DNA of 64,000 bases from Rhodobiaceae bacterium (GTDB lineage Bacteria; Pseudomonadota; Alphaproteobacteria; RS24), in assembly GCA_018660505.1 (NCBI GenBank), contig JABJKE010000028.1, positions 1-64,000 on the forward strand. Direction: 5' to 3'. The translations under genes were made by a program, and so were the position numbers. Positions 63,525-64,000 of this stretch are shown here, piece by piece (within the stretch, counting starts at the first letter, position 1; each line of letters starts with the position of its first letter). The notes below the pieces were generated by a model. That model searched no databases and was not told the origin of the DNA. It saw only the letters and a list, made by a program, of their open reading frames with translations.

Positions 63525-64000
63525 CTAAATCAAGCCCGCCTGATGCGGGTCGCCATTGGTTTTGGCAATCAGCGAGCCGCGCAGTTTTTGCAAGGCCTCA
63601 TGTTCAATCTGGCGCACGCGCTCTTTCGAAATGCCCAGTTTTTTACCCAAGCTTTCCAGCGTTACCGTGGTTTCGCTCAACCGGCGCGACCGGATGATAA
63701 TCACTTCGCGCTCGTTTAAATCTTCCATCGCCTCGCCAATCCAAGTGGCGCGCTGTTGGCTATCCAGCTTGTCTGAGACTTCCGTGTCTGGCAGGTCGCG
63801 CTCGCACACCAGCAGCTCTTGCCATTCGGTCGCGCCGCCATCGTCGGAGCGGTCGGAAATAGTGGCGTTCAACGAACGGTCGCTGCCTTCCATGCGGCCT
63901 TCCATGTTCAGCACATCTTCCATCCGCACGCCCAATTCATTGGCCACATAGGTGCGGCTTTCATGGGTCATATTGGCGCCAATATCGTTAATGCGCGCGC
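63525..64000 (-). CDS. rpoH: RNA polymerase sigma factor RpoH, C-terminal part (cut by window edge)
   Basis: The C-terminal 158 residues of a heat-shock type sigma-32 factor. Region 4 is complete: a helix-turn-helix TLESLGKKLGISKERVRQIE near the end. The N-terminal promoter-binding regions lie beyond the right edge; the frame stays open to base 64000. Upstream residues ADDGGATEWQELL and SQQRATW are typical of the alphaproteobacterial RpoH linker. It would direct transcription of heat-shock genes. Confidence 0.9.
   Translation of the reverse strand, partial: ARINDIGANMTHESRTYVANELGVRMEDVLNMEGRMEGSDRSLNATISDRSDDGGATEWQELLVCERDLPDTEVSDKLDSQQRATWIGEAMEDLNEREVIIIRSRRLSETTVTLESLGKKLGISKERVRQIEHEALQKLRGSLIAKTNGDPHQAGLI

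Noticed and set aside
1..64000. CRISPR arrays, transposases, prophage or rRNA genes
   Set aside because: I looked for spaced repeats, terminal inverted repeats with transposase frames, phage structural genes and rRNA cores and found none.

Overview
The window is chromosomal DNA from an alphaproteobacterium of moderate G+C content, most likely an aerobic heterotroph. This rests on gene content and order: a complex I NDUFA9-type protein, metX-metW, hisC-tyrC next to a DUF2125 gene, ftsE-ftsX, argH-lptM-lysA, etfB-etfA with a 3-hydroxybutyryl-CoA dehydrogenase, GluQRS, coq7 and coq4, and an rpoH-type sigma factor cut by the right edge. I cannot place it below class level. Five-sixths or more of the window is densely packed housekeeping sequence. 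No phage genes, transposases, CRISPR arrays or rRNA genes were seen, and no stretch over 300 bases lacks a protein or RNA gene.

Layout. 0.1-7.4 kb: tRNA-Leu(CAG), NDUFA9-like protein, uppP, a GST-queG-reductase operon, a hydrolase and a glycosyltransferase. 7.5-15.4 kb: translation genes infC, rpmI, rplT, pheS, pheT and lepA, with a glycerophosphodiesterase on the opposite strand. 15.4-17.7 kb: tRNA-Ser(GGA), a degenerate duplicate of it, and a low-G+C KAP-type P-loop ATPase gene broken by an in-frame stop and bracketed by imperfect 30-bp direct repeats. This is the one clearly accessory spot. 17.7-25.2 kb: serine hydrolase, GltS-like membrane protein, malate synthase G, PQQ-type sugar dehydrogenase and rpmF. 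25.2-29.3 kb: a five-gene overlapping operon, gloB-DUF985-like-pabB-pabA-pabC. 29.4-34.7 kb: methyltransferase, metXW, then chorismate mutase-hisC-tyrC. 34.7-41.4 kb: ftsEX with DUF2125 and YdcF genes, argH-lptM-lysA, tlpA. 41.4-46.6 kb: 3-hydroxyacyl-CoA dehydrogenase, EtfAB, cobalamin adenosyltransferase, HIG1 protein and a long acyl-CoA dehydrogenase. 46.7-52.6 kb: gluQ, DNA glycosylase, HNH protein, a VTT-dsbB-coq7 operon, ClC channel and tRNA-Leu(CAA). 52.8-64 kb: an orphan GIY-YIG protein, coq4, ArsC/YffB, TusA, MBL hydrolase, acyl-CoA ligase, glpD, thiolase, cytochrome c, a flavin oxidase-like protein, an outer-membrane barrel, tRNA-Arg(CCT) and partial rpoH.

How the genes fit together. 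The acyl-CoA genes (acyl-CoA ligase, thiolase, hydroxyacyl-CoA dehydrogenase, EtfAB, the long acyl-CoA dehydrogenase) together with malate synthase and a cobalamin adenosyltransferase suggest acetyl-CoA assimilation through a glyoxylate-producing route. The long acyl-CoA dehydrogenase looks like methylsuccinyl-CoA dehydrogenase, which would point to the ethylmalonyl-CoA pathway. That is inference. Respiration is represented by coq4, coq7, the NDUFA9-like protein, a class I cytochrome c, glpD and possibly the PQQ enzyme. Amino-acid and cofactor genes cover Met, His, Phe/Tyr, Arg, Lys, p-aminobenzoate and queuosine.

The most notable signals are: an AUA start codon for infC; a strong intrinsic terminator placed so that pheST can only be reached by readthrough; the tRNA-Ser duplication scar with the adjacent interrupted KAP ATPase islet; a perfect 24-nt periodic array of in-frame ATGs at the start of the GltS-like gene; a G10 tract in tlpA; and a dyad upstream of glcB.
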